A stretch of DNA of 12,636 bases from assembly GCA_949093475.1 (NCBI GenBank), contig CARXAY010000018.1, forward strand, positions 1 to 12,636, given 5' to 3'. Every line of letters begins with the position of its first letter. Position 1 is the stretch's first letter. Below the pieces are notes generated by a model. It made no database searches. It had not been told where the DNA came from and worked only from the letters and a program-made list of their open reading frames with translations. A program made the translations under genes and the position numbers. Positions 1 to 6,233 of this stretch are shown piece after piece. This DNA is from an uncultured Oscillospiraceae bacterium. Lineage in GTDB: Bacteria > Bacillota > Clostridia > Oscillospirales > Oscillospiraceae.

Positions 1-1850
1 GTCTCGTACTTCTTATCAAAGGTGATCAACTCGTCGCCCAGCCCGATAAATCCCGGCTCGTCCACCACGTCCTCGTCTTGGAAGGTACGACCGCGCACAG
101 AATTGAGGGGCAGGAAAGTACACCGCCCCCCGTCCCGGCGTTTCAAATAGCCGATGGCCTTTTTGGCGTCGTCCTCGGTGTCCACCACCAAGTTCTGCAT
201 GGCGTTGCCCAAGGCGATCTCGATGGCAACGGCGTATTCGTCGGTGACGTGCAAAAGCCCGGCCACCGGGCCGTAAATGCCCCGCAGACCACCCCGCTCC
301 GATTCAGACATGACCAACTTCACCGATTTGGAATACCCCTCGTAGAGCTTTTCCATTTCGGTGAGCATACGAATGCGGGATTGCAGGTTGTTTTGATCCA
401 TTTGAAGGCTGCAGTGCTTTTCCTGCGCATCCTGCGCCTTCTTTTCCCGGCTCTGGAGACGCAGCTCATAGCCGGAGATGATGTTGGCCAGAGAGTCCTT
501 TTCCTCTTGGGCCTTGGACAGTTCCTCTTCCACCGCCTTGCGGTCGTCAGTCAGGGTGGCAATTCGCTCCTTTTGCTCAATGAGTTCCTTGCCCACGGCC
601 TCTTCCCGGTCAAACAGCTCCTGGGCGGCCGCGCCAAGAGCGGAGAGCAGCGCGCGGGCCTCGGCGGCGGAGGCGGTCTCCATCGCCTGCTTGCGGCGCA
701 GAGCCTCTAACTCGTCGGCCAGCGTGCCCGCCGTGCGTCCGGCCTCTTCGGCGTCCTGAGAACGCTGGTTCAGCTCCTGACGAAGCCGCTCCATCTCCTC
801 CTCAATGTGCTGGATCTTCTCCTGCCCCTCGGCGATCTGGGCGTTGATCGATCCCGCGCGGCCCTCCTGCTGGGAAAGCTCCTGCCGCAGACGCTGGGCG
901 TTTTCGATGTTGTTTTGGATCTGGTTCTTGATGACGGCTACGGCGCTTTCCAGCTCGCTGACGTCCGCTTCCTGACGGGAGATCTCAAAGCGCACGTTGT
1001 CCGTCTCCATATCCTTCTCCCGAATGGCGGCGGCAAATTGCTCTGCGGCGTCATAGAGCGCCTGAAGCTGGGCTTGGGCTTCTTCCTTGTCCCGCAGGGC
1101 GGCATCGTAGTCCGCCATGACCTTCAGCGCGCCGACCCGGATCTTTTCCAGCTGCTCCAGCCACACGGAGATCTCCAGTCCCCGCAGCTCGTCTCGGAGA
1201 ATGAGAAACTTCTTCGCCTTTTCCGACTGGGTCTTGAGCGGGCCGACCTGAAGCTCCAGCTCGTCGATCTTGTCCTTGATCCGCACCAAATTTTCCTCGG
1301 TGCGCTCCAGCTTGCGTTCCGCCTCCTCCTTGCGGTGGCGGAAGCGGGAAATTCCGGCGGCCTCCTCAAAGATCTCCCGGCGGTCGGCGGATTTGACCGA
1401 CAAAATTTCGTCGATCTTCCCCTGCCCAATGTTGGAGTACCCCTCCCGGCCCAAGCCGGTGTCCATGAACAGCTCGTTAATGTCCCTGAGGCGGGCGGCG
1501 TGGCGATTAATAAAGTATTCGCTTTCCCCGGAGCGGTAATACCGCCGGGTGACCATCACTTCCGTCTCTTCCAAATCAAAGAGGTGGCTGGTATTATCCA
1601 GCACAAGAGAAACCTCCGCAAAGCCCATCCCTTTGCGTTTTTCCGTGCCGTCAAAAATGACGTCCTCCATTTTTGTGCCGCGCAGCGCCTTGGTGGACTG
1701 CTCTCCCATGACCCAGCGGATGGCGTCGGAGATATTGGATTTGCCCGAGCCGTTCGGGCCGACAATGGCGGTGATATCCTCGCCAAAGGTAAGAACCGTT
1801 TTCTCCGGGAAGGACTTAAACCCTTGGATCTCCAATGCTTTTAGGTACAG
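1..1850 (-). CDS. smc: Chromosome segregation ATPase SMC, N-terminal part (cut by window edge)
   Basis: SMC is the ATPase subunit of the bacterial condensin (Smc-ScpAB) that compacts and separates sister chromosomes. About 617 codons are visible and the frame runs off the left edge. The N-terminal head shows the Walker A motif GPNGSGKS (residues 31-38), the arginine-rich VTRRYYRSGESEY stretch, and the Q-loop motif GQGKIDEIL with Gln at about residue 143. A long charged, heptad-like coiled coil covers roughly residues 165-515. The hinge begins near residue 520 (GIYGPVAGLL) and is incomplete; the C-terminal arm and the Walker B/signature half lie outside the window. The start is set by alignment to the family start (MYLKALEIQGFKSF) and by an AGGAGG eight bases upstream, which together point to a CTG codon at 1850-1848. 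The only conventional in-frame alternative before the ORF closes is GTG at 1859, and it overlaps that ribosome binding site. In many Firmicutes smc follows rnc; here it follows its own promoter and a divergent spoIIP. Confidence 0.95.
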   Translation of the reverse strand, partial: MYLKALEIQGFKSFPEKTVLTFGEDITAIVGPNGSGKSNISDAIRWVMGEQSTKALRGTKMEDVIFDGTEKRKGMGFAEVSLVLDNTSHLFDLEETEVMVTRRYYRSGESEYFINRHAARLRDINELFMDTGLGREGYSNIGQGKIDEILSVKSADRREIFEEAAGISRFRHRKEEAERKLERTEENLVRIKDKIDELELQVGPLKTQSEKAKKFLILRDELRGLEISVWLEQLEKIRVGALKVMADYDAALRDKEEAQAQLQALYDAAEQFAAAIREKDMETDNVRFEISRQEADVSELESAVAVIKNQIQNNIENAQRLRQELSQQEGRAGSINAQIAEGQEKIQHIEEEMERLRQELNQRSQDAEEAGRTAGTLADELEALRRKQAMETASAAEARALLSALGAAAQELFDREEAVGKELIEQKERIATLTDDRKAVEEELSKAQEEKDSLANIISGYELRLQSREKKAQDAQEKHCSLQMDQNNLQSRIRMLTEMEKLYEGYSKSVKLVMSESERGGLRGIYGPVAGLLHVTDEYAVAIEIALGNAMQNLVVDTEDDAKKAIGYLKRRDGGRCTFLPLNSVRGRTFQDEDVVDEPGFIGLGDELITFDKKYE

Positions 1851-1858
1851 ATCGCTCA

Positions 1859-1864
1859 CCTCCT
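1859..1864 (-). promoter_or_regulatory. smc ribosome binding site that decides the start
   Basis: A full AGGAGG on the minus strand lies 8 nt upstream of CTG 1850. Its last base is also the first base of the in-frame GTG at 1859, so that GTG cannot be initiated from this site. This favours the rare CTG start. Confidence 0.7.
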
Positions 1865-1889
1865 CTGGCAGGCTTGTCTTAATTTAACT

Positions 1890-1918
1890 ATTTTAGCAGA
1901 TTCGGAAAAATAATGCAA
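1890..1918 (-). promoter_or_regulatory. Sigma-A promoter of smc
   Basis: On the minus strand, the -35 box TTGCAT (1918-1913) and the -10 box TAAAAT (1895-1890) are separated by exactly 17 bp. A TG dinucleotide one base before the -10 makes it an extended -10. The predicted transcript start near 1883 gives a leader of about 33 nt to the CTG start. Confidence 0.65.
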
Positions 1919-1961
1919 TCGTTTTGTTCTCTTTCCCGAGGCGTGGGCATAGGGTTTTTGC

Positions 1962-1969
1962 AAAGGGGG
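1962..1969 (+). promoter_or_regulatory. spoIIP ribosome binding site
   Basis: AAAGGGGG ends 7 nt before ATG 1977. The in-frame GTG at 1971 is only 1 nt away, too close to be used, so the site selects the ATG. Confidence 0.65.
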
Positions 1970-1976
1970 TGTGTCC

Positions 1977-3140
1977 ATGAAATGGGTCAAGCTGTTGCGG
2001 AGAGCGCTGGCTCTGTTTTTGGCGGCGGTGGCGGTGTGGCTGCTGTGTGTTCCCGGAGACGCAGGCGCCACGACCCAGCGCGTCTTCACGCCAAACGGCA
2101 GCGCAAAAGCCGCAGACGGCGGTCTCGGCGTGTGGGAGCGGCTGATCGTTTGCCAGTCCCCTTATCTCAAAGCTGGTCAGGTGTTGGTGGGCACACAGCG
2201 GGAGGACAGCGTCTCCGCCGCCGACCCCAAAAACGAGACAAAAGAGTTAGGCGAGCTTTTGTGGACTGACCGGGGGGAAGAAAGCACGGGCGTGTCCACC
2301 GCGGAGGACGACACTCCTCTCCCCTCTGCCGCGCCGCAATCGCAAAACGTCATTGCCCAAACCCTTCTTCCTGCCTCTGACGGATCATACCCAAGCTCCG
2401 GCGGGGTGTTCCTCTACAACCGCACCAACCAAACTGTGGACATGGAAGCGTTGGCGCAGGCGGACATCACCCTGAACGGCGACAAGATCGGCCCGCAGAT
2501 CTTGATCATCCACACCCATGCCACCGAAAGCTATACCAAATCGGGACAGGACAGCTATCAGGAGAGTGACCCTTACCGCACCACCGACGACGCCCACAAT
2601 GTGGTGCGGGTAGGGGACGAAATGGCGGCGGCCTTTGCGCAGGCGGGACTGAACGTCCTCCATGACCGCACCCTCCACGACTACCCCAACTACAACGGCG
2701 CATACACCCGCTCCCGGGAGACGGTGGAGCGTTATTTGGAACAGTATCCCTCCATCAGCGTGGTGCTGGACGTACACAGAGACGCCATTATGGGAGAAAA
2801 CAACACCATTTACAAAGTGGTCGCCAGAGAGAGTGTTGCGGAAAACTGCGCGCAGGTGATGCTGGTGGTGGGCACAGAAGAAGCGGGCGGTTCGCACCCC
2901 AACTGGCGGCAGAATCTGGCCTTTGCCATGGCTTTGGAGCGGCAGCTCAACATCGATAAGCCAACGCTGGCACGGCCTATCACCCTGCGAAAGTCCCACT
3001 ACAACCAGCAGCTCTCGGTGGGCAGCCTTCTGGTGGAGGTGGGCACTCACGGCAACACACTGGAGGAGGCGGTTAACGCCGCCCGCGCCTTCGCCGAATC
3101 CGCCGCCCCGGTGATCTCTGAGCTGCTCGAATCGAAATAA
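1977..3140 (+). CDS. spoIIP: Stage II sporulation protein P (engulfment amidase/endopeptidase)
   Basis: SpoIIP is a peptidoglycan hydrolase that works with SpoIID and SpoIIM in the mother-cell membrane. It cuts stem peptides so that the mother cell can engulf the forespore. The product has 387 residues. It starts with a short basic segment and one hydrophobic anchor (about residues 6-25), then a low-complexity linker (about 75-125), then the SpoIIP domain from about residue 145 onward. Signature motifs are IIHTHATESY (177-186), the DVHRD segment (265-269) and VEVGTHGN (353-360); the His and Glu residues in these motifs are the expected zinc/catalytic residues. ATG 1977 is chosen over GTG 1971 because the AAAGGGGG ribosome site is correctly spaced only for the ATG. 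In Bacillus and many clostridia the gene follows gpr; here it stands alone between divergent smc and convergent pfkA. Mother-cell sigma-E control is expected from the family, but I could not find a convincing sigma-E promoter. Confidence 0.95.
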   Translation: MKWVKLLRRALALFLAAVAVWLLCVPGDAGATTQRVFTPNGSAKAADGGLGVWERLIVCQSPYLKAGQVLVGTQREDSVSAADPKNETKELGELLWTDRGEESTGVSTAEDDTPLPSAAPQSQNVIAQTLLPASDGSYPSSGGVFLYNRTNQTVDMEALAQADITLNGDKIGPQILIIHTHATESYTKSGQDSYQESDPYRTTDDAHNVVRVGDEMAAAFAQAGLNVLHDRTLHDYPNYNGAYTRSRETVERYLEQYPSISVVLDVHRDAIMGENNTIYKVVARESVAENCAQVMLVVGTEEAGGSHPNWRQNLAFAMALERQLNIDKPTLARPITLRKSHYNQQLSVGSLLVEVGTHGNTLEEAVNAARAFAESAAPVISELLESK

Positions 3141-3143
3141 GAA

Positions 3144-3175
3144 AAGGAGACGGTTTTCTGGAAAACCGTCTCCTT
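3144..3175 (-). terminator. Intrinsic terminator of purB-pfkA, between convergent genes
   Basis: A perfect 15-bp inverted repeat (3144-3158 with 3161-3175) has only two central bases, so the true loop is probably four or more bases with a shorter stem. Read on the minus strand it lies 27 nt past the pfkA stop and is followed by a U-rich tract (TTTTCTTATTTC) that runs into the spoIIP stop codon. Read on the plus strand the stem is followed by GCGCTG. It should therefore work mainly for pfkA and only weakly for spoIIP. Confidence 0.8.
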
Positions 3176-3202
3176 GCGCTGTCGATCAAACCATCTCATT
3201 CA

Positions 3203-4222
3203 TTACACCCTCAGCCCCATCATGCGGGAGAGGGCGTCTGTGCCGGTGATCTGCTGGATCATGGTGTAGGTGGATTCGTCGATAGTCTTGTGCATAGAAA
3301 GGGCTTCCTCGATGTCGTAATCCACATACTCCTCGCCGTTGCAGCACACCACGCGGTTGGTTTTCCCCTCCGCCAGAAGCTGCACGGCGCGATAGCCGAG
3401 GTGGGTGCCCACCAGACGATCCTGCGCGCTGGGCGAGCCGCCGCGCTGGACGTGGCCCAGAACAGTCACGCGGGTATCGACGCTCAGGGCCTCATGGATG
3501 CGCTTCGCCACATCGTAAGCGCTGCCCGCGCCCTCGGCCACGATGATCATAAAGTGGGTGCGGCCAACCAAGCGGGAGCGGCGGATGGGCTCAAGGATAT
3601 CCTCTTCAAAATTGACTTCCTTTTCCGGGACAAGCACTGCCAGCGCGCCGCAGGCCACGGCCACATTGAGGGCCAGATAGCCCGCGTGGCGGCCCATGAC
3701 CTCCACCACCGAGCAGCGCTCGTGGGACTGCATGGTGTCCTGAAGGCGGTCGATGGCTTCGATGGCGGTGTTGCAGGCGGTGTCAAAGCCCACCGTGTAG
3801 GTGCTGCAGGCGATGTCATTGTCGATCGTGCCCGGAACGCCCACCACGCTGATGCCCTGATGGGAAAGGGCCTGAAGGCCGCGGAATGTGCCGTCGCCGC
3901 CGATGCCCACGATGCCGTCCAGTCCGAGGAACTTGCAGGTATCTGCGCCCTTTTTCTGGCCGGCTTCCGTTTTGAACTCCTCACAGCGGGCGGTATAGAG
4001 CTTTGTGCCGCCACGGCGGATCAAGCCGCTGCTGGCGTCGTAGTCCAATGGACGGATATCCCCCGCCAAGAGCCCTGCAAAGCCCCGGCGAATGCCGACA
4101 CATTCAATGCCGAGATGGAGACAGGTACGTACCACGGAGCGAACCACCGGGTTCATGCCCGGCGCGTCGCCGCCGCTGGTCAGCACGCCGATGCGGCGAA
4201 CCTTAGAAGTCGTATTTACCAT
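3203..4222 (-). CDS. pfkA: ATP-dependent 6-phosphofructokinase
   Basis: This enzyme phosphorylates fructose 6-phosphate to fructose 1,6-bisphosphate, the committed step of glycolysis, in the cytosol. The 339 residues cover the complete family A fold. Visible motifs are SGGDAPGMN (16-24, nucleotide loop), GGDGT (108-112), PGTIDNDI (130-137, with catalytic Asp134 equivalent to E. coli Asp127), MGRHAG (176-181) and LGHVQRGGSP (255-264, substrate and subunit interface). A Gly at the fourth position of GGDGT (residue 111), rather than the Asp of PPi-dependent enzymes, indicates ATP as phosphate donor by family rule. ATG 4222 is preceded by GAGGAGG at 8-nt spacing. The gene is second in an operon, 23 nt after the purB stop, and is followed by a strong terminator. 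Confidence 0.95.
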   Translation of the reverse strand: MVNTTSKVRRIGVLTSGGDAPGMNPVVRSVVRTCLHLGIECVGIRRGFAGLLAGDIRPLDYDASSGLIRRGGTKLYTARCEEFKTEAGQKKGADTCKFLGLDGIVGIGGDGTFRGLQALSHQGISVVGVPGTIDNDIACSTYTVGFDTACNTAIEAIDRLQDTMQSHERCSVVEVMGRHAGYLALNVAVACGALAVLVPEKEVNFEEDILEPIRRSRLVGRTHFMIIVAEGAGSAYDVAKRIHEALSVDTRVTVLGHVQRGGSPSAQDRLVGTHLGYRAVQLLAEGKTNRVVCCNGEEYVDYDIEEALSMHKTIDESTYTMIQQITGTDALSRMMGLRV

Positions 4223-4245
4223 AACAAGTGCCTCCTCTTTTCCTT

Positions 4246-5685
4246 TTATACGCTCAACCGGGCAGCTTCCCCGGCAAGGGCATCATGGTATTTTTCCAGA
4301 ACGGGACGAATGAAGTTGTCCAAAAACTCCTCGACCTGTTCCGGGCAGCGGCCGATATAGCGGCTGGCTTCCATGTGGGACAGGATCTCATCGCGGCTCA
4401 AGCCAAAGGCCGGATCGGCGGCAATGCGGTCGATCAGGTCATTTCCCAGCCCCAGATCCTTCACCTGCTTACCGGCTTCGATGGAGTGGAGGCGGATGCG
4501 CTCATGGAGGGCCTGACGGTCTCCCCCCTTCTTCACGGCATCCATCATAATGTTCTCCGACGCCATGAAAGGCAGCTCCTCACGGACATGGCGGGCGATC
4601 ATCTGCTCATGGACAACCAAGCCGCCGGCCACATTTTCGTAGATGTTCAAAATCGCGTCTACCGCCAAAAAGGCTTCAGGGACGCTGAGACGCTTGTTGG
4701 CGGAGTCGTCCAGCGTGCGTTCAAACCACTGGGAGGCCGCCGTGACAGCGGGATTCAGCGCGTCCGCCATCACATAGCGGGCCAGCGAGCAGATGCGCTC
4801 GCACCGCATGGGATTGCGTTTGTAAGGCATAGCGGAAGAGCCGATCTGGTTCTTCTCAAACGGTTCTTCCACTTCCTTGAGGTGGCAGAGAAGCCGCAGG
4901 TCGGTGGCAAATTTACTGGCGGACTGGGCAATGCCGGAGAGGGTGGACAAAACGGCGTAATCCACCTTGCGGGAGTAAGTCTGCCCGGAAACAGGCACAA
5001 CAGCGTCAAAGCCAAGCTCTGCCGCGATCTTGTCTTCAAGGGCTTTGACCTTCTCGTGGTCGCCGCCGAACAGCTCCAAAAAGCTGGCCTGCGTCCCAGT
5101 CGTGCCCTTTGAGCCAAGGAGCTTGAGGGTACTGATCCGGTGGTCGGTCTCCTCCAGATCCATCAGCAGTTCGTTCATCCAGAGGGTAGCCCGTTTGCCT
5201 ACGGTGACCATCTGGGCGCTTTGGAAGTGGGTGAAGCCCAACGTGGGCAAAGCCTTGTATGTGTCGGCAAATGTGGCCAGCTTGTCCAAAACACGAACCA
5301 ACTTGCTGCGGATCAGGAGCAGCGCCTCGCGCATGAGGATGATGTCGGTGTTGTCTCCCACATAGCAACTTGTTGCACCAAGATGGATGATGGGCATGGC
5401 GGTGGGGCATTGCGTGCCATAGGTGTGAATATGGGCCATGACGTCGTGGCGCAGCTCCCGCTCCTTTTGGGCGGCCAGATCATAGTCGATATTTTCCGGG
5501 GCGACATGCGCCTCCAGCTCATCGACCTGCGCTTGGGTCACATTCAGGCCCAGCTCCATTTCCCCTCTGGCCAGAGCGACCCACAGCCGCCGCCAAGTGG
5601 AGAACTTCTTATCCGGAGAGAAAATGTACTGCATCTCTTTGCTTGCATAACGGGAACAAAGCGGACTTTCGTAGACATCCTTCAC
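4246..5685 (-). CDS. purB: Adenylosuccinate lyase, long eukaryote-like form
   Basis: This lyase releases fumarate from SAICAR (to AICAR) and from adenylosuccinate (to AMP), so it acts twice in purine synthesis. With the start chosen here it has 479 residues. It carries the fumarase/aspartase signature SSAMPYKRNP (283-292), the TLGFTHFQ motif with catalytic His153, HDVMAH (80-85), and a C-terminal helical domain including DNFIRPVLEKY. Length and motifs such as HLGATSCYVGDNTD resemble metazoan ADSL more than the shorter B. subtilis-type PurB (comparison from memory). GTG 5685 is preferred because a GGGAGGG site sits 6 nt upstream. The alternative ATG 5700 overlaps that site, would add five residues (MGGFG), and has no good ribosome site of its own. 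The gene is first in an operon with pfkA and has a sigma-A promoter just upstream. Confidence 0.95.
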   Translation of the reverse strand: MKDVYESPLCSRYASKEMQYIFSPDKKFSTWRRLWVALARGEMELGLNVTQAQVDELEAHVAPENIDYDLAAQKERELRHDVMAHIHTYGTQCPTAMPIIHLGATSCYVGDNTDIILMREALLLIRSKLVRVLDKLATFADTYKALPTLGFTHFQSAQMVTVGKRATLWMNELLMDLEETDHRISTLKLLGSKGTTGTQASFLELFGGDHEKVKALEDKIAAELGFDAVVPVSGQTYSRKVDYAVLSTLSGIAQSASKFATDLRLLCHLKEVEEPFEKNQIGSSAMPYKRNPMRCERICSLARYVMADALNPAVTAASQWFERTLDDSANKRLSVPEAFLAVDAILNIYENVAGGLVVHEQMIARHVREELPFMASENIMMDAVKKGGDRQALHERIRLHSIEAGKQVKDLGLGNDLIDRIAADPAFGLSRDEILSHMEASRYIGRCPEQVEEFLDNFIRPVLEKYHDALAGEAARLSV

Positions 5686-5691
5686 GCCAAA

Positions 5692-5698
5692 CCCTCCC
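5692..5698 (-). promoter_or_regulatory. purB ribosome binding site that decides the start
   Basis: GGGAGGG on the minus strand lies 6 nt before GTG 5685 and shares a base with the upstream ATG at 5700. Initiation at the GTG is therefore more plausible than at the ATG. Confidence 0.65.
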
Positions 5699-5723
5699 AT
5701 GAGCCAAAATCTTTACAGGGTAT

Positions 5724-5753
5724 ATGATATCACAATTTGATGGGACAGTACAA
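5724..5753 (-). promoter_or_regulatory. Sigma-A promoter of the purB-pfkA operon
   Basis: On the minus strand, -35 TTGTAC (5753-5748) and -10 TATCAT (5729-5724) are separated by 18 bp, with an extended -10 TG. The predicted start near 5717 leaves a leader of about 32 nt to GTG 5685. That is too short for a riboswitch, and no PurR-type palindrome is evident. Confidence 0.6.
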
Positions 5754-5826
5754 GCCCTATTTTCATCTTCTCTCGCCCTTGCTCTCCCTTCCTCAAAATT
5801 TTTCTTGCGATGTCGCCTTCATTCGA

Positions 5827-5855
5827 CTGACGGGAGCAAAAAGATAGGGTATGCT
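5827..5855 (+). promoter_or_regulatory. Probable sigma-A promoter of the DUF6514-like gene
   Basis: CTGACG (5827-5832) and TATGCT (5850-5855) are separated by 17 bp; each matches consensus at 4 of 6 positions. It lies 33 nt upstream of the start codon in the gap divergent from purB. Confidence 0.4.
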
Positions 5856-5888
5856 GTTATCAGCCGGAAAAAATTGGAGGAGATACCT

Positions 5889-6167
5889 ATGAGAACAATG
5901 GAATGGAAACAGCAGGAAACAGCAAAAGAGTCCCTTCCGACGAAGCAATGGCACTATGCGCTGCTGGTGGAGGATATTGAAGTGGATGGATTCCACTGCG
6001 AAAGCTATGGGATCATGGTGCGCGACGCGGAGACCGGCGAGGAAGCAGTGGTGCGGCACGTTACGGTCAACGGTTCAGAGGCGTTGGCACTGCTTGGCAA
6101 GGTGGCAAAGCTGGCCGTGTCCCCTGTCACACTGCGTGACGTGATCGAAGACGTACTTGGGCAATAG
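5889..6167 (+). CDS. Small DUF6514-like protein of unknown function
   Basis: This 92-residue acidic soluble protein has no signal peptide or membrane segment. The N-terminal ~20 residues are polar and probably disordered. The core, from about residue 21 (WHYALLVEDIEVDGFHCESYGIMV), alternates as beta strands and ends in a short helix (VTLRDVIEDVLGQ). The core pattern of a beta hairpin with 'xxVDGFxCESYG' resembles the small clostridial family DUF6514 as I remember it; no function is established. ATG 5889 has GGAGGAG at 6-nt spacing, which rules out upstream in-frame starts such as 5724 that cross the purB promoter region. The gene is monocistronic: its own promoter lies upstream and a terminator hairpin follows 32 nt after the stop. 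Confidence 0.8.
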   Translation: MRTMEWKQQETAKESLPTKQWHYALLVEDIEVDGFHCESYGIMVRDAETGEEAVVRHVTVNGSEALALLGKVAKLAVSPVTLRDVIEDVLGQ

Positions 6168-6199
6168 CAATACGCTTGGGAACGGTGCAGTTCTATGTA

Positions 6200-6227
6200 C
6201 CGGACACCAAAGGGTGTCCGGCGTTTT
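6200..6227 (+). terminator. Intrinsic terminator after the DUF6514-like gene
   Basis: A 9-bp perfect stem CCGGACACC / GGTGTCCGG (6200-6208, 6213-6221) with loop AAAG is followed by CGTTTT. It serves the plus-strand gene; on the minus strand no U-tract follows. Confidence 0.75.
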
Positions 6228-6233
6228 GCCCTT

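Noticed and set aside
78..1844. Long plus-strand open frames across the smc region
   Set aside because: They are antisense shadows of smc: high GC keeps them open, they match no family I know, and they lack ribosome binding sites.
1948..1955. CATAGGGT as a sigma-E -10 box for spoIIP
   Set aside because: No matching -35 element lies at the right distance, and the implied transcript start would fall on the ribosome binding site.
2385..3050. 221-codon minus-strand frame inside spoIIP
   Set aside because: It lies entirely opposite the well-supported spoIIP motifs and has no family resemblance.
3290..5112. Long plus-strand frames opposite pfkA and purB
   Set aside because: They are shadows of two enzymes with complete catalytic motifs; no separate promoter or family evidence.
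5701..5888. Riboswitch upstream of purB
   Set aside because: The predicted leader is only about 32 nt, with no purine-aptamer-like structure.
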